A stretch of 64,000 bases of DNA from Acanthosepion lycidas. Lineage: Eukaryota; Mollusca; Cephalopoda; Sepiida; Sepiidae. The stretch lies in the NCBI GenBank assembly GCA_963932145.1, contig OZ010573.1:87656826-87720825 (forward strand), read 5' to 3'. A program made the position numbers and the translations under genes. The notes beneath the pieces were generated by a model. That model was not told where the DNA came from. It saw only the letters and a list, made by a program, of their open reading frames with translations, and searched no databases. Shown piece by piece: positions 1-11,496 of this stretch; positions within the stretch are counted from its first letter, which is position 1, and every line of letters starts with the position of its first letter.

Positions 1-41
1 TCTTATCAAGTGAAGCTTCTGACCTGGTTGGATTATTTCTG

Positions 42-750
42 TTGTATAATTTAAGTGCCTTTGATTGTCTAGATTCCGATAGTGTAGGATTGTATAGGGA
101 TGATGGTTTATTAGTTGTTAAAAACTCCACTAAAATTAAGGTAGACCGTATTAGGAAAATGATTCATAGGGTATTTAAGGATTTAGGTCTTAGAACAATA
201 GTCACTACTAATGTTAAACAAGTAGATTTTCTAGACGTCACCCTAAACCTTGCTAGCAACTCTTTCCAACCATATGTGAAGGTTAATTCCAACCCGATAT
301 ACGTTCATCCAAATTCCAAGCATCCCCCTTCAGTTATCAAACATATACCCTCTTCCATTGGATTTAGAATTAGCACTAATTCTTCTAACAAAGATGTTTT
401 TAATAAACATCGTGATTTTTACAATTCTGCACTCAAAAATAGTGGATACAAAGATATCACTATTCAATATAAAAACCCTGTTAACTACAACCATAATAAG
501 AAAAGAAGATCTAGAAAGATCATCTGGCTCACTCCCCCTTTCAATATAATGATTAAATCTAAATTAGGACGTATGTTTCTAAACCTCAAAAAAAAAAAAG
601 AAAAAAAAAGATCACTTGATAAGACACCGAAGGTGTTGAAACAAAATGGCTATTTTTGTAGTGATTTTATAACATATTTATGTTATAATTTATTTTTTTT
701 AAATAAATAATTATATCTGCTCTACTTTGTATTGAGCACTCTTTTAAGAA
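42..750 (+). mobile_element. Penelope-like element, RT 3' half plus tail
   Basis: A 222-codon open frame (42-710) starts inside a reverse transcriptase. Residues 18-21 read YRDD, the catalytic box, and about residues 61-70 read VDFLDVTLNL, the block that follows it in Penelope-type RTs. Further on are NPIYVHPNSKHPP and a basic stretch ending RKIIWLTPPFN. In related cnidarian and mollusc elements this precedes a GIY-YIG endonuclease; here the frame runs into an A-rich stretch (588-609) and a 3' tail instead, so the endonuclease is missing. The first methionine is internal, not a true start, because the fingers and palm motifs before YRDD lie outside the window or are lost. The tail 690-740 is shared with 9255-9300 and 27775-27825. 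I am confident it is an RT; assignment to the Penelope group is by motif recognition. Confidence 0.75.
613..642 (+). other. Hairpin with hammerhead-like core in PLE tail
   Basis: The sequence reads CTTGATAA, then GACACC-GAA-GGTGTT, then GAAAC. A short stem framed by a CTGATGA-like and a GAAA segment resembles a hammerhead ribozyme core, which PLEs are known to carry. The first segment differs from the strict core by an extra T and a G-to-A change, so it is probably inactive. A related copy on the minus strand lies at 32215-32295. Confidence 0.35.
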
Positions 751-804
751 TAGTAATTGTTGGTTATTGGAATTCATTCCATATACACCAATCACATACT
801 TGGG

Positions 805-873
<69 letters not shown>
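805..873. repeat. (TA)n microsatellite
   Basis: About 69 bp of nearly pure TA with one C interruption, 55 bp downstream of the PLE tail. It is self-complementary. Confidence 0.97.
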
Positions 874-876
<3 letters not shown>

Positions 877-1115
877 ATTCTTTTTTATATCCCCGATGGT
901 TAAAAAAATAGTAAATCCCTTACACCCTCCATCGTAAAAAATGTAAAAATAATAACTTAAATTTTGTTAATGCCTAAAGGCTGTAGATCGTGCTAAGAGG
1001 GAATGAAAAGCAAAAATCAATACAGTTTTCCTAGGATTTGAAGCCTGACGCGCGATAGGCAACGGTTATATTGCGAAATAGTTGCTGTATGTTGTTCTCT
1101 TTTTTATTTTAATTC

Positions 1116-1118
<3 letters not shown>

Positions 1119-1169
<51 letters not shown>
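1119..1169. repeat. (TA)n(TG)n compound microsatellite
   Basis: About 30 bp of TA passing directly into about 20 bp of TG. Similar compound arrays occur at 33662-33773 and 41549-41645. Confidence 0.97.
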
Positions 1170-2377
1170 TTCATCTGTAATGAAGACAAAGTATTTATTT
1201 TGCACAACATAAACTCCTTCATTTTAATATCATTTAATTTGCTATTTCCTTTATCGCTCCAAGAGATATATTTGTTAAAAATCCTAGTTAATAATGTCAG
1301 ACGACAGCACTACTAATACATAATCATATAAATATATACATTAGGATGTTTATAACCACTTACAAATGTTCCATATTTATTGAAATAATTTCCACTCAGT
1401 CAATATTTAGAGACAGTATTTCAATACTAATTTACGAAAAAAAGCTTTGTTGTTTGTTGTGACAATGTATAATTACTTGCATGATGGAATAAAAATGGTA
1501 ATGTTCTCATTTCAAACGAGAAGACGTTGTTCAGAAGGATTTGTATTTTAAAATTGGAACTCTGAATAATAAAATTACATAGCGCTAAACAATAATTTTT
1601 AAACTCCATCTGAAATTTCAACACTTTTATATTCACAGCATAATAAATTAAGTTCTTCAGCCGACAGAAGACAAAGAAATATTTTACGTGCAGCCGATAA
1701 ATATAAAGTTGACTTTAAATTTATTTATAGTTTACTTTATCGCGAGGAAACTTGTCAAGAGTATTTAATGATAACAAATTATTTTTTCTTCTCTTCGATG
1801 CTGTTATTTGGCAAATAATTCCTGGTTGGTTTGTGTTTAATGGCAACGCCAATAAAATCCGAACATCGACGAGTGTGGTGACCTCGTTGTCAAACCGCTT
1901 TTTTTTTTTAGTGTATTTTTGTGTAATCTTAATTAAAGATTAATTAATCTTAAGGAGAATTGTGTCATTTAATAATAGAATCTGAACATCTGTCTTTATA
2001 AAATAACATTTTAAATATGGGGAGCAATTTCTTCTGTGATATATCTCTGTATCACAAAGTAATGTTTTTTTTTAATTTTTTTGTAATTTTGTGCAGTAAC
2101 ATGTATATAGAAAGAAAAATGTACGGAACCTGTCGCTGGTTGTAATAACACGCATATCAAGTCAAACTGGCTTGGAGTTTGATCTGGACATGCGGTTCAA
2201 ATGCAGAATCAACCTAGGTTAAGTATTCCTTCCCTCAGGCCGTAATTATTGTCCACTCAGCATTGATGATGTAAAATTCCGCAGACTTGCTCTGTGGTTG
2301 CTAAAGAAACACAAACCAACTGAGAAAGGTAAACTAGACTCCCTAGTAGAAAGAGGATGTAAAGGAACCGTAATTAT
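1170..2377. other. No recognised feature
   Basis: AT-rich sequence. The open frames (up to 69 codons) have no recognisable motif and skewed composition. I see no gene or repeat that I can name. Confidence 0.6.
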
Positions 2378-2856
2378 TCAAGAGTAGATAAGAAAGGAAA
2401 GGATCTTCTTCTTTGTCTCTGGACACTTCAGGATGTACGTGTTTATGGATCTCCACAATTTCCTGTTCTTCGTAGCTCTTAATAAATGTTGTCTTTTTGT
2501 TAATTCCCCTAAACTCAATCCTTTACTCAATTCCCTAAGCAGATTATGTATTATTTTCCTCTGTTTCTCTTGCATTTAATAAGCCCTGTGAGTATGAGAT
2601 TTTCCGAAACATCTTTCCTTATTATGTGCCCTAGAAATCTCAACTGCCTCTTCCTGATATTAAGTACAAGTGTCCATTTCATACCCATTTTCTCTAAAAT
2701 TTCGAAGTTACTCACATGTTGCGTCCATGGTATTCTCATTATCCTTCTGTAAAGCCATATTTCTATTGCTTCAAGGCTCTTCTTCATATTCACTGCCATA
2801 CAGGACGTCGGACGTAATATTTCTTTAATGGAAAATTTCTGAGTTAAGTTGTGCAC
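2378..2856 (-). pseudogene. LINE family E fragment, C-terminal region
   Basis: Reading the minus strand from 2856, the product contains EIWLYRRIMRIPWTQHVSN, then RKRQLRFLGHIIRKD and NLILTGLIKCKRNRGK. These are the conserved blocks downstream of the RT core in an endonuclease-RT LINE often mislabelled 'craniofacial development protein 2-like'. A second frame (2575-2378) carries LLRATKNRKLWRSINTYILK, the extreme C-terminus. The two frames overlap with a frameshift, so this is a 5'-truncated, dead copy. The clade was not assigned. Confidence 0.75.
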
Positions 2857-3280
2857 GCATTAAAACCAGAGCTTAACAACTTGACTTTTGTTTTTTTTTT
2901 TATTATTAATCTTCATTTAATACAAGGCCCGTGAGACATTCAAGGTAGATAATTATTGTGTGAAGTTCTATTAGTGCAAGTAAATGCAAGCGTTAAGAGT
3001 ATAGAACTGAAGTAGAATTTAGAAGGAACAGGAAACCGAATCCTAAACAGGATAAATCACTAGTCCTCTTCGAAAGACCGTGGAGAGTATGAACCGGACG
3101 ATAAGCAAGCCTATCTACTTGCATTGGTGGAGGAGATAAAAAATAAAATAAAACAAATAATTAGTTAATAAAATTACAGACGTTGAAAGTACAGAGTTGA
3201 AGCAGACTTTAGAAGGAACCCCAAAACCAATTCTAAACAGGAAATAATAGATAAAAATTCCTGATTTTCTTTTTGTCAGA

Positions 3281-3430
3281 CTAGACAGAGCAAAGAAAAG
3301 AATGACCTACCTAAAGAGCCTGGCAGAACAGAGAATAGGAGAGATAGCAAAATCCCTGCTAATAGCTGCAAAAGACAGGAAGTTGTGGAAAACTATAATC
3401 GCCCATGTCTTGAAGGGACGTGGCATATAG
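3281..3430 (+). pseudogene. LINE family E, 3'-terminal fragment
   Basis: The plus strand reads LDRAKKRMTYLKSLAEQR, then LLIAAKDRKLWKTIIAHVLKG, ending in a TAG at 3428-3430. This is the C-terminal end of the same LINE as at 2378-2856 but in opposite orientation. No RT core is present, so it is a severely 5'-truncated copy. Confidence 0.7.
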
Positions 3431-4490
3431 GACATGAAAAAAGAAAGCTGAAAACGCATTTTTCTCTGAAAAATATTGCATAATAAAGACATAAAACACA
3501 TTTTCTTTCAGAAATATTGCGTAATTGACATTTCTTTTTAATGATCCGTTAAAAATCTACTTTTGTTTTGTATTTTATAATTATTTATAAATCTCTGACT
3601 TTGTTGTGCTCGCAAAATCGTTGATATTTCTACCTATATATCATTATAATAATTTTATAATAATATGAAGCAGGTACATATAAAATAAACTGACGCATCT
3701 GTTACTTGCAATAACCGGGGAAAATTTCAGACATTTAAAAAATATACACAAAAAGATCTTATACACAAAAATTTATGAAAGTTTTTTTTTATAATAAGTC
3801 ATACATAGAAATAAATTCAATCACAGCTTCTACTGAGAGAATACCACAATTATTACAAGGAGAAATAACTTTTTTTCAAATTTTACCAAAGCATCAATGT
3901 TTCTGAAAGAAATACTCTTTCCTAAGCCAATATACACGACGATAAAAATGCTGAAAAATTAAAATCTCTATATTGTTAATGTCTAAGGACAATTTTTTTA
4001 AAAATGTTCTCGATAATGCAGGACCTAATCAGTCAACAAATCGATATAATTATCTGGAACTAATTTGCGAATATTCTATGGCTGCTTTCTTCGATTTTTT
4101 CTGTCTGAGCTTACTTTTTGTCTATATAATATTGTTTTACCATATGTGTTATCGTCGTTCAGTAATGATCACACATTGAGTAACTTTGATAAAAGATATA
4201 TCACACGAGATTAATAATTACATATACTAAATCGAATTATATTATAACTTACTGAACAGTTGCGTTCAAACTCTTCAACACTGTCCAAGGCGTTTCTAAA
4301 GTCTTAGAAACTAATCACTTTTATACCAGCAAAAGGACGAAACCTTGCCGTTGGCTAAAAAGGAGTCGACTCAAAATTCAGCAAGTGTGTATGTCGCGCT
4401 TATAGTTTATGTACAAACGTCCATTTTGTTTCCATTTTGTTTAAACTTCGTCGTTACTCACATATTTACTCCCAGCAAACTTCTGTATAA
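3431..4490. other. No recognised feature
   Basis: AT-rich. A 68-codon plus frame (3973-4179) has a hydrophobic stretch near its end but no family resemblance or start context, and I do not call it a gene. Confidence 0.55.
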
Positions 4491-5214
4491 TCACATAGTT
4501 GTATATTTTTTGTACAGACCATGATGGTATGTTGAGTATATGATCTTCTATGTGCGATGTCCTCTCAGCTTGGAGGTGACTATAGGTCTCCACATTTCCC
4601 TTTCTTTTGCTACTCTGCAAATATGAGCTAGCAAAATCAAACAAGTCCAACAATTTAAATTTCTGGGGAGTGTTTTAACTGACGACGGAAAGTGCGAGAT
4701 TGATATCAGAAGGCTCATTGGGATAGCGAAATCACATAGTTGTATATTTTTTGTACAGACCATGATGGTATGTTGAGTATATGATCTTCTATGTGCGATG
4801 CCCTCTCAGCTTGGAGGTGACTATAGGTCTCCACATTTCCCTTTCTTTTGCTACTCTGCAAATATGAGCTAGCAAAATCAAACCAGTCCAACAATTTAAA
4901 TTTCTGGGGGGTGTTTTAACTGACGACGGAAAGTGCGACATGATATCAGAAGGCTCATTGGGATAGCGAAATCACATAGTTGTATATTTTTTGTACAGAC
5001 CATGATGGTATGTTGAGTATATGATCTTCTATGTGCGATGTCCTCTCAGCTTGGAGGTGACTATAGGTCTACACATTTCCCTTTCTTTTGCTACTCTGCA
5101 AATATGAGCTAGCAAAATCAAACAAGTCCAACAATTTAAATTTCTGGGGAGTGTTTTAACTGACGACGGAAAGTGCGACATTGATATCAGAAGGCTCATT
5201 GGGATAGCGAAATA
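4491..5214 (+). repeat. 240-bp tandem triplication of LINE E sequence
   Basis: Three head-to-tail units begin near 4491, 4732 and 4972. The ATGATGGTAT landmark lies at 4521, 4762 and 5002, so periods are 241 and 240 bp. Units differ by a few bases; unit 2 has a one-base deletion at GCGACATGATATC. The 3' half of each unit encodes VQQFKFLGSVLTDDGKCDID-like sequence of LINE family E. The LINE continues past the third unit only (5215-5290), so one segment of an inserted LINE was amplified locally. Confidence 0.85.
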
Positions 5215-5290
5215 AGTCTCCCAAAACATAAGCAAAACATTCAAGCGCGGGAAAATTTCGTTAGAAAAAAAGTGCATTCAACAGCAAAGC
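5215..5290 (+). pseudogene. LINE family E continuation
   Basis: The sequence continues in LINE order from the third tandem unit (ISKTFKRGKISLEKK) and then departs from the family near 5290. It shows which tandem unit is the parent end of the element. Confidence 0.6.
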
Positions 5291-5593
5291 CTCTCATCAG
5301 GAGGTTTTGAGTATCGTGGAACCAACTCTTAACTGCTGGTGTTCCCAGATCCACACTGATCTGGGTGGGGGGCTAGCACCTGTTAGGGTCCCAGCTATGG
5401 GCAAATAGTTAACCGCTAAACAGAGGTCAAACATTATGAAAGTGTAAAAATAGGTTTTAATACCAGAAATACTCTGTAAAATTTATTACCAGCAATACAT
5501 AATTATCAGTAATACATTTTTGAAAAACTAAAATTACCAGCAATACATTTTTGAAAAAAACTTTTTACCAACAATAAAAAAAAAAGAAAAAAA

Positions 5594-5644
5594 AATGTCG
5601 GCATTAAATAACCAATTATGGTTGATATGCCGTAAAACAAAACA
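5594..5644 (+). repeat. SINE-tail-like dispersed repeat
   Basis: The motif GGCATTAAATAACC followed by GGTTGATATGCCGTAAAAC recurs, diverged, at 10423-10480 and 60541-60600. In the last copy it ends in (AACC)n. It looks like the 3' tail of a short retroposon whose head is not visible here. Confidence 0.5.
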
Positions 5645-6858
5645 ATTTTTTGTCTAATTTAGTTCCACTATATTTGTTTAGTATCCGTATTTCTACTACG
5701 ACCTTAAAATCTTAATGATGATAAGTGATGTGACATATAAAGCTGATTGTTCGATGGAGATCGCATTTAAGTATTCTTAAGATTTTTAGTTTTATTTGAA
5801 AAGAAATATATTCTGCTTTTATTTCATGTTGTGTTAAGTGTTTACGGGGCGAAATTAAAAAATAGGAAAGCATCGAAAGTCAATGTTCTTCATCGATTCC
5901 TTTAATCTGTCGTAAGTACTTTCTTATCCTCACAAATGCGAATAAATATATACAATTATACTCCTTGAAAAGTAAAATTTAATATTAGTGGATATCGAAC
6001 AAATAAGCATTTCTCGACAATGATATCATTCTCTGTTTATTTGGATTTTCCGAAGAATGCAAAGCAAGCGATCAATATTATATCCTCTTTATGAACACCC
6101 TCCATAGTAATAAGTTCTGAGTTAAAGCAAAAGAAAATGGAAGCAGAGAAAATGTTTAAAAAATCGTCTCACTGCTACCACTATAAGCAACATCAAAACA
6201 GCAAGCATTCATATATAACAGTCAAAAAATATGTTGGAAGGTTATACAGTTTTCTTCTATTTTCTCTAAAGGAAGATTTTTTTACGTATGTTTTTGTAGA
6301 AAACTGTCAAAGAAAATTAAATTTATAGCTTCTAAAAATATCGTTTTCATTACATTTCTTTCTTTAGTCATAAATATTTGTTTTTATCTTCCGCTATGAT
6401 TCTTGGTGTTCATCTTTTTCTGCCATCTTGTCTATAACTGCACTTGCCAGTTTCACTAAAACGTTAAAGGGTTGTGGGGCTGTCGCAACTGAATGGCTTT
6501 TACCGACTCATCTTATTTAATGTATTCTGACATTGAGTTATATCTATACATATTTGTTGAAGTTGAATGATGCGAGTGGATTGGAAGGCCACAGACGTTA
6601 AAGCTATTCGCTGCATGAAAAAACCAGAATTGAAAACCTGGATGAGACATTTAGGTCATTTATGAATGAATGTAACTGCCAATAAATTCACATCAGATAT
6701 TCAAATATGCCACAAAATATAAATCAAAATCATTTTGACAATTCTAAAGCTTATCAAAGTTCGAAGTCCAATTAATGTGTTAAGAATTGTAATAAAACTG
6801 TACTCATTTTATGAAGTCTTTGTTATAATCAGCACTACTGTTCCTGCTGTATTAAGCA
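5645..6858. other. No recognised feature
   Basis: AT-rich sequence. Short open frames such as 6137-6328 show no motif. Nothing nameable was seen. Confidence 0.55.
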
Positions 6859-6863
6859 TATAT

Positions 6864-6921
<58 letters not shown>
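6859..6921. repeat. (TA)n microsatellite
   Basis: Pure TA for about 45 bp with a short imperfect left edge (CATACAT). It pairs with the array at 7034-7106 to bracket a 110-bp segment. Confidence 0.97.
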
Positions 6922-6925
<4 letters not shown>

Positions 6926-7030
6926 ATATAAAATTATTTGGCCCAAACCGAAGTCAAACCAGAGGACGTATATTTTAAGAAAGTGCTCAATTCACAATTA
7001 TAAAACATTGAATGCGTAGAGCGGATATTA

Positions 7031-7033
<3 letters not shown>
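6922..7033. repeat. Short segment between two TA arrays, PLE-tail-like
   Basis: It contains AGAAAGTGCTCAATTCAC and GCGTAGAGCGGATA. Similar AGAAAGCGCTCAAT occurs at 62375-62395, also next to TA arrays. It resembles the reverse complement of the PLE tail (GAGCAC...). The resemblance is short, so this is tentative. Confidence 0.3.

Positions 7034-7106
<73 letters not shown>
7034..7106. repeat. (TA)n microsatellite
   Basis: About 70 bp of uninterrupted TA ending in a few TG steps. Confidence 0.97.
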
Positions 7107-7876
7107 ATGGACTTTATCAGGTAAAATGTAAGAATTCTATTTTGCAATATATATTTATAAAGAAAAATTGAAAATATTCTTAATGTTCAAAATTTAAGAG
7201 ACGCTCATATATTTTCATTTGGTTAAGTGAAAAGTCCAGGAAAATTATGGGGATGCTAAGTGAATGGATTTTTTAGCTAATAAATGAAAGCAAATAAATG
7301 ATGTTGAATAATATAAAAAAATAATATTTTTACTTTTGTTTATAAATTCTTCCAATCCGTACACAAATGTGTAATTTTGATATTCCACCTCGTTCAAATA
7401 TTGCCTCAACCGTAAACAAAACTGAAGAGATAAATATCGGATCGGCATTTTGGGCAATAAACCATCGTTTTCCCGTTATGAGTTATCAGGGGGCGAAAGA
7501 CCCTGCATACGTTGCAAATGATACCTATACAGGAGCTCCTCTTGAAGAACATCCACTATGAGATGTACGACATGCTAGAGGCCCTATTTTAAAATCATGT
7601 CTGCCTGCTCACGATATGAATATCCTGCCATTGTTAAACGGAACACTTCTCAGATAACTCACTATGACACACGTTAAGAGTTGAAGACAAACTAGTTGCT
7701 AATGTACAAGAATGTCAAATGTAACCTAGTCTACGTGGCAACAAAGCGCCATCTACCGTAAACTTTCTTTCAAATTATTAACAGAAAAACAAAAGATTTA
7801 TTTTTATGGGGATATTTTAGTTTAGTGTAAGGAACCCAACCCCAAAGTTTGTAAACGTATTTTGACATACCCTGTG
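7107..7876. other. No recognised feature
   Basis: The segment 7367-7800 is less AT-rich than its surroundings and has a 64-codon plus frame (7367-7561). I see no conserved motif. It may be an unidentified old element. Confidence 0.45.
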
Positions 7877-7877
7877 A

Positions 7878-7935
<58 letters not shown>
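7877..7935. repeat. (CA)n(TA)n compound microsatellite
   Basis: About 25 bp of CA passing directly into about 35 bp of TA. Confidence 0.97.
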
Positions 7936-7939
<4 letters not shown>

Positions 7940-8606
7940 GAAAATATTAATCGTGAATAAGGTGTCTGCTATGAATGAAACATCGGTGGGAGGAAGTGAA
8001 GATTATGACGACCATAAATATTATTTACGATTCACATTTATCTTTAAGTGGTTAAGATAGTCGTGTTCAAGGAAGCATTCACGTGAGAGTCTGTCCAACA
8101 GTTCTTAGGAAAAAGCTTTCTGGTTGGTTCCTGCTCGTTATATATATAATACGGGGGGAAATATGAGTGATTGGACTCCGTGGAAATAACATGGCTAGTT
8201 CTTTGGGCTTGAATTGGTGAAACTAAAGAATTCTGTCCATTTGAATATTTTCATGGAAATAGCGGTGGAATATTTGTCATGGAAACGGTGGGCTTGCGAT
8301 GTTCAGTCTGTGGAGAAAGAAGCTGTAGCGTGGAAAATACTTCTTCTTCAGCAATAGCACGTAAACGTTTTTAAACTATCAAGTCTAGATAATGAGGATT
8401 GTGCATCTCCAACATACCTCTGGCAGTAATACTGCTATGTTTTCTTATCTGGTTCTTGCAAAATGAGTCATATACTTCCTGCAGTGATAGAATGAGGAAA
8501 CCGTTTTTTCATTTATATGTTAATTTGTCGCATATAATCTCTATATATAATTGGAGTCTGCCTACATTCTTAAATGACGATTATCTGCTGTGATAAGAGG
8601 AATAGT
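7936..8606. other. No recognised feature
   Basis: No gene or nameable repeat. The 3' part could be the 5' half of the decayed transposase that follows, but no catalytic motif is visible. Confidence 0.45.
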
Positions 8607-8760
8607 TTTCAGCAGGTCAATGCCCCATTATACACTGCACGATTTTTAAGGGAATTGATTCATGAATGTCGGGAAGTATTCGCGAAAATCAGAAAACTCC
8701 TGACTTAAATCGCATAATTCATTTAATAGTTTTTGTCTGAACAAGAACAGTCAGTAGAAA
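8607..8760 (+). pseudogene. Tc1/mariner transposase remnant
   Basis: The plus strand reads FQQVNAPLYTARFLRELIHE, resembling the FQQDNAPCHTA block around the second catalytic aspartate, here valine. About 30 residues on it reads TPDLNRIIHL, resembling SPDLNPIEHLW; the third acidic residue is isoleucine. Stops lie between them. Both catalytic acids seen are lost, so this is an ancient fragment. Confidence 0.5.
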
Positions 8761-8933
8761 TTCACGCATATAGCTTGCATGTGCTAAAAGCCTGTTGTTT
8801 ATGTCTAATCACTAGAAACCGCAGTAATTCATTAGACGTCGTTTAGGATTAATGCGTGATGGGGTAAAAGCTATTCTGAGGGAACATGGACAATCAATTT
8901 TTATGCTGATGGCTATAACATTTTGGCTCGTCG

Positions 8934-8936
<3 letters not shown>

Positions 8937-8981
<45 letters not shown>
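8937..8981. repeat. (TA)n microsatellite
   Basis: About 44 bp of pure TA. Confidence 0.97.
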
Positions 8982-8985
<4 letters not shown>

Positions 8986-9141
8986 TTATTCCTCGCAGTA
9001 GCACAACTATTTTATTAATACCAGCACCCAATGTGCTATATTATAACATTGGACGCAATCAGCAGACCATAAGAATGACCTGAAGATTGCGTTCAAGAAA
9101 GACATAAACACGCGGTGTTTCGTGTCGACCTCAGTGTCCTG

Positions 9142-9143
<2 letters not shown>

Positions 9144-9197
<54 letters not shown>
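9144..9197. repeat. (TA)n microsatellite
   Basis: About 52 bp of TA ending directly at the PLE fold-back at 9198. Confidence 0.97.
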
Positions 9198-9198
<1 letters not shown>

Positions 9199-9370
9199 TA
9201 ATTATTTATTTAAAAATATGATTCCAACACGCGTGTTAGAATCATATTTTTAAATAAATAATTATATTTATGCTCTACTTTCGTATCGAGCATTATTTTT
9301 TAAAAATAATTACAAAAATACTAAGGAACTTTGGATTATTTACCAAACCAGTTTCTTTCCTATTTTCTAC
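9198..9370. mobile_element. PLE tail, inverted-duplicated at its end
   Basis: Arms of 33 bp (9198-9230 and 9233-9265), with one mismatch and a 2-base loop, repeat the PLE-tail sequence ending TTTAAATAAATAATTAT. The right arm continues as single-copy tail (TATGCTCTACTT, then GAGCATTATTTTTT) to about 9370. The same tail occurs at 27736-27895 and, shorter, at 690-740. Left of the fold is (TA)n. Only the 3' tail is present, with no RT. Confidence 0.65.
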
Positions 9371-9378
9371 AATATTTT

Positions 9379-9380
<2 letters not shown>

Positions 9381-9418
<38 letters not shown>
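9381..9418. repeat. (TA)n microsatellite
   Basis: About 36 bp of TA at the far side of the PLE tail, so the tail sits between TA arrays. Confidence 0.97.
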
Positions 9419-9419
<1 letters not shown>

Positions 9420-9572
9420 TTCATCGGACTAAGTTTATATGTGCATAAATATAGTCCGGTGAACTCGTAAGGGATGAAAAGCATCACACAAAAACTTTTC
9501 GCCTTTGCCATACTTATATCCCTTAAAATTTTTCTTGATAAATATAAAACAATATATATAAGATATATAACG

Positions 9573-9574
<2 letters not shown>

Positions 9575-9638
<64 letters not shown>
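9575..9638. repeat. (TA)n microsatellite
   Basis: About 62 bp of pure TA followed directly by the segment at 9639. Confidence 0.97.
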
Positions 9639-9639
<1 letters not shown>

Positions 9640-9692
9640 TTGGATTGATGTGAGTTTGTGACCCTGGGTTTCACGCTTTTGCGATCGTCAGA
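9639..9692. repeat. Single arm of a TA-associated inverted repeat
   Basis: The segment GGTTGGATTGATGTGAGTTT through ACGCTTTTGCGATCGTCAG matches the left arm of the fold-back at 62421-62527 almost exactly. Here the second arm is absent. Both copies abut (TA)n at the same edge. Confidence 0.7.
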
Positions 9693-10306
9693 CAAACCGA
9701 TTATTTTTTTTTTTAAATTTGGATTCATGTAGATTGCGTGTATTGTTGTTATTATGGAAGTGGGCGGGGGAAATCGTCGTCGTGATGTCACTCATTCTAA
9801 TGCAAATACAGATGCATGTCCGTACACCCATTGAGGTACGCAGATACACATACACACGCGCTCGCCCGCCGGGTCTCCTACAAACATAAGCATATGTGGA
9901 CAGTATTGGACTTGACATATATATACATATATATATATGTGTGTGTACTGTTGTCTACATACATACGCATTTGGTTGCTGAAATTCAAAGATGGGATGTG
10001 TAACGAATATTTCTTGTGAATGTATACATGTCAACATTCAGACCATTTTTTCTTTTCTTTCGCTGAATAATATTTCCTTGCACGCACGTATATACGTGTG
10101 GTGGGGTCTGTGTAAAATTATGATAGGTAAAAATTGCTATTATTTTTAATTTTTTAAGTCTGATTTGTTATTATTGTAAAGCTGGTTATTTGCTTGTTTT
10201 TGATGACTGCGTATATGTAACTGGTAGAAATTTCAGTTCGTAATCCTTATTGGTTTTTATTTGGTTGTATGAAATATGTAGGGGTAGGGGGTAATTTACG
10301 TCAATA
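9693..10306. other. No recognised feature
   Basis: Two short frames on opposite strands at 9688-10037 are rich in cysteine and tyrosine because of ACAT/GTAT-type repeats. I do not consider them coding. Confidence 0.5.
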
Positions 10307-10407
10307 TTAGGTTGTTGCAAAAATCATGACGTAATAATGTCGTTTTTCGACGTTTAAAATACGTAAAAAAACGACATTATTACGTCATTATTTTTGCACC
10401 AACCTAA
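10307..10407. mobile_element. Palindromic mariner-type MITE, copy 1
   Basis: A 101-bp near-perfect palindrome with termini TTAGGTTG(T/G)TGCAAAAAT, flanked by TA (10305-10306 and 10408-10409), the Tc1/mariner target duplication. The termini resemble human Made1/Hsmar1 ends. The core is (A)TGACGTAATAATGTCGTTTT and its complement. It has no coding capacity. Five more copies are in the window. Confidence 0.9.
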
Positions 10408-10422
10408 TAATTACAGTGGATT

Positions 10423-10480
10423 TAAATGCCGACATTAAATGACCAAATGGGTTCATTTGACGTAAAATAAAACAAACTAA
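10423..10480 (+). repeat. SINE-tail-like dispersed repeat
   Basis: It reads ATGCCGACATTAAATGACC, then TTTGACGTAAAATAAAAC, a diverged copy of the repeat at 5594 and 60541. It lies between the MITE and the transposase pseudogene. Confidence 0.45.
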
Positions 10481-10504
10481 ACAAACCAAACCTTGATATT
10501 ATAT

Positions 10505-11496
10505 AACTATGACATGCCTTTTATTTTATGGATTTATTGCAAGAGAAATGTCGAGGTCCCGAAGAGTTGTGAGAAATTATCTAAAGGACCCTGAATCGTA
10601 TAGCAGCAGAAAACGTCCAGGTCGTCCAGACGTCGACTATTTCGTGAAGGTTCTAAAGGACAATCAATCTCAAGATATCTGCAAAAATCTCAGAATTTAC
10701 CCATCACTCCAAGAAGAGTTCGTCAACTCCTCCATGAATCGCCAAATCTCGTGTAACGAAAGACAGCCCCTGTTTAACTGCTAAACACAAGAAGATGCGC
10801 GTAGATTGGGTAAAGAAAAAAAAGTAACATGGACAAAGGAGAAATGGAAAACTGTGGTGTTTTCTGATGAGAAAAGTTTTAATTTTGGTGGGCTCGAGAG
10901 CTACCAGTGTCACTGGCATGATTTAAGAAAGGAGAAGCAACTGTTTTCAAAAAATGCTTTTGGAGGAGGATCTGTTACGGTCTGGGGAGCTTTCTCTGCG
11001 TCTAGAAACGCTCATTTACTATTGATGCACATGTTCAGCCTACAATAGCAAGATAGGTAGCGGAACTTCAAAATTTATATTGGTACTTAATGCCCAAATT
11101 TATGCTAAAATATTGCTATCATATAATATATCAATATGTTGGAAAAATGTTTTGTCCTATTTATGAAGCATCTAGACACCAATAATGCCATATTTCAACA
11201 AGCAACGCAGCCATACTCCCTTTTAAGCTCAAGACTGGTTTATAACAAAAAAAGATATTGAACTTTTGTACTGCCCTACTACGTCTCCAGATTTAACCAA
11301 TAGAAAATTTGCGGGAATTTTGTCAAGAGGAGTATGCAAAAATAAACCTTAATTTGAAGATAAAGAAACTTTACAATCTTGCATTAAACAGTATTGGAAT
11401 GAAATTCCATCTGAAACTCCCAGGAAACTTATTGATACAATGCAAAACAGGTGTTTTGAAGCATTACAATTGAAAGGGAATAAATGTAAATATTGA
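10505..11496 (+). pseudogene. Tc1/Tc3-like transposase pseudogene
   Basis: Two open pieces plus broken sequence cover nearly the whole family length. The N-terminal piece (10509-10784) has SRSRRVVRNYLKDPESY and RKRPGRPD, the second helix-turn-helix and GRPR-like hook. The next piece (10806-11048) has VVFSDEKSFNFGG with the first catalytic D, CHWHDLRKEKQ and GGGSVTVWGAFS. The second catalytic D block near 11185-11215 is damaged. PIENLREFCQEE near 11295-11330 keeps the final E. The frame ends at TGA 11494-11496. Frameshifts at about 10790 and 11050 and several stops make it inactive. Terminal repeats were not recognised. Confidence 0.8.

Noticed and set aside
9688..10037. Cysteine- and tyrosine-rich small frames on both strands, toxin-like at first glance
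   Set aside because: Composition comes from ACAT/GTAT-type simple sequence; no signal peptide, no cysteine framework, and frames overlap on both strands.
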